Source: Candidatus Methanogasteraceae archaeon UBA261 (GTDB taxonomy: Archaea; Halobacteriota; Methanosarcinia; Methanosarcinales; Methanogasteraceae). Taken from it: a stretch of DNA of 12,722 bases. The DNA lies in the NCBI GenBank assembly GCA_002506015.1, contig DAWR01000115.1, forward strand, positions 1 through 12,722. Direction: 5' to 3'. Below, piece after piece: positions 12,371 to 12,722 of the stretch. The position numbers and the translations under genes are program-made. Every line of letters starts with the position of its first letter. Position 1 is the stretch's first letter. The notes beneath the pieces are model-generated. The model saw only the letters and a list, made by a program, of their open reading frames with translations. It did no database searches and had not been told where the DNA came from.

Positions 12371-12673
12371 TCAGAATATCTTTTTGATGATTGCCGGGCG
12401 GATGTGGCTTTTTAATTTCTTCCGGATGGGTGGATTACGGCAAAGAAGATTAACCAAAGAGGACGAGGAGGGCACAGAAAGTTGCTGTTTTCTCTGTGTA
12501 CTCTGTTTTCTCTGTGGTTTTCCGAACCCCTTCCGGAAGATACTAAAAAGTCTCGGACGGATTGCTAACAGTCGCATTGTTGTATGCACACACTCAATCT
12601 CGGCACCCTCTGCCGGCTCAGACGCGGCACCTCCGGGCGATGCATGCTTCAGTTCTCCGGTCCCATCATCCAT
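12371..12673 (-). CDS. Doubtful 100-aa frame running through a repeat
   Basis: The frame starts MDDGTGELKHASPGG, has a good GGGG-containing Shine-Dalgarno candidate 6-10 nt upstream, and is preceded by a strong TATA box. Codons up to about residue 53 have balanced composition. The remainder is dictated by the AACCAC-type repeat at 12450-12521 and becomes rich in Lys, Arg, Ser and Gln, ending 5 nt before the PhoU/TrkA-C start. No family is recognised and there is no domain. It may be a gene whose 3' part was replaced by a repeat, a short translated leader, or chance. The promoter signals are the best reason to list it. Confidence 0.25.
   Translation of the reverse strand: MDDGTGELKHASPGGAASEPAEGAEIECVHTTMRLLAIRPRLFSIFRKGFGKPQRKQSTQRKQQLSVPSSSSLVNLLCRNPPIRKKLKSHIRPAIIKKIF
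12450..12521. repeat. AACCAC-bounded repeat of CACAGAG type, upstream of the PhoU/TrkA-C gene
   Basis: The left end is TTAACCAAAGAG (12450-12461) and the right end CTCTGTGGTTTT (12510-12521), imperfect inverted copies of each other. Inside, TTTTCTCTGTG occurs at 12488-12498 and 12506-12516, an exact 11-bp repeat at 18-bp spacing, with a related half-unit TACTCTG between. The unit sequence differs from copies 1 and 2, but the plan (AACCA-type inverted ends, 9-10-bp internal period) is the same. Confidence 0.6.
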
Positions 12674-12695
12674 TATATCCCCTTCTGATCATCGT

Positions 12696-12713
12696 CTTAT
12701 ATATGTTATATGT
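12696..12713 (-). promoter_or_regulatory. Strong TATA box at the right edge
   Basis: On the minus strand this reads ATATAACATATATAAG, two overlapping TATA-like boxes (TATATAA is near consensus). The typical spacing puts transcription at or within about 10 nt upstream of the ATG at 12673. It could drive the doubtful small frame and, by read-through, the PhoU/TrkA-C gene. Confidence 0.5.
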
Positions 12714-12722
12714 TCCTCCTTG

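Overview
The window comes from an archaeon, most likely a euryarchaeon of the broad Methanomicrobia/methane- or alkane-metabolising lineages. The evidence is archaeal-type ribosomal proteins S13-S4-S11 in archaeal order, a PCNA sliding clamp, a PAC2-family proteasome-chaperone homologue, an ADP-forming acyl-CoA synthetase, a member of the archaeal PurP family, and TATA-box promoters. I cannot assign a genus from the sequence.

Layout. Positions 1-1093 hold no intact recognisable gene. They contain coding-like remnants (192-398 on plus; 521-724 and 872-988 on minus) and a possible terminal inverted repeat. From 3971 down to 1094 on the minus strand lie a GT2 polyprenyl-phosphate glycosyltransferase, a UPF0104/AglD-type membrane protein and a PurP-family ATP-grasp enzyme, the last with its own leaderless-looking promoter. 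Positions 3972-4588 are a gene-free island with several stacked inverted repeats. From 6052 down to 4589 on the minus strand is the rps13-rps4-rps11 cluster, which stops after rps11 instead of running on to rpoD. A 144-bp divergent promoter region separates it from a tight plus-strand operon (6197-10905): pcn (PCNA), a PAC2 protein, a fused alpha-beta acyl-CoA synthetase (ADP-forming), and a BioD-like/DRTGG protein of the phosphotransacetylase N-terminal type. After a repeat-bearing convergent gap, a minus-strand gene (12365-11184) encodes an internally duplicated PhoU/TrkA-C protein, probably a cation-transport regulator. The right end has a strong TATA box and a doubtful 100-codon reading frame that runs through another short repeat.

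How the genes work together. The plus-strand operon joins replication (PCNA), a proteasome-assembly-type chaperone and acetate/acyl-CoA energy conservation (synthetase plus DRTGG partner), which suggests growth-linked co-expression rather than one pathway. The glycosyltransferase and UPF0104 gene look like a split version of an AglD-type protein and probably act together in cell-surface glycosylation.

The least explained signal is a set of short, hairpin-prone intergenic elements, several bounded by inverted AACCAC termini and built from about 10-bp units (CCACAAGATT, ACACAGAT, CACAGAG). Two copies, at 4480-4569 and 10957-11026, are clearly homologous over their whole length. Both lie just 3' of the last gene of an operon in the same sense orientation, and they differ mainly by one 20-bp unit. 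This is the best candidate here for an undescribed element.
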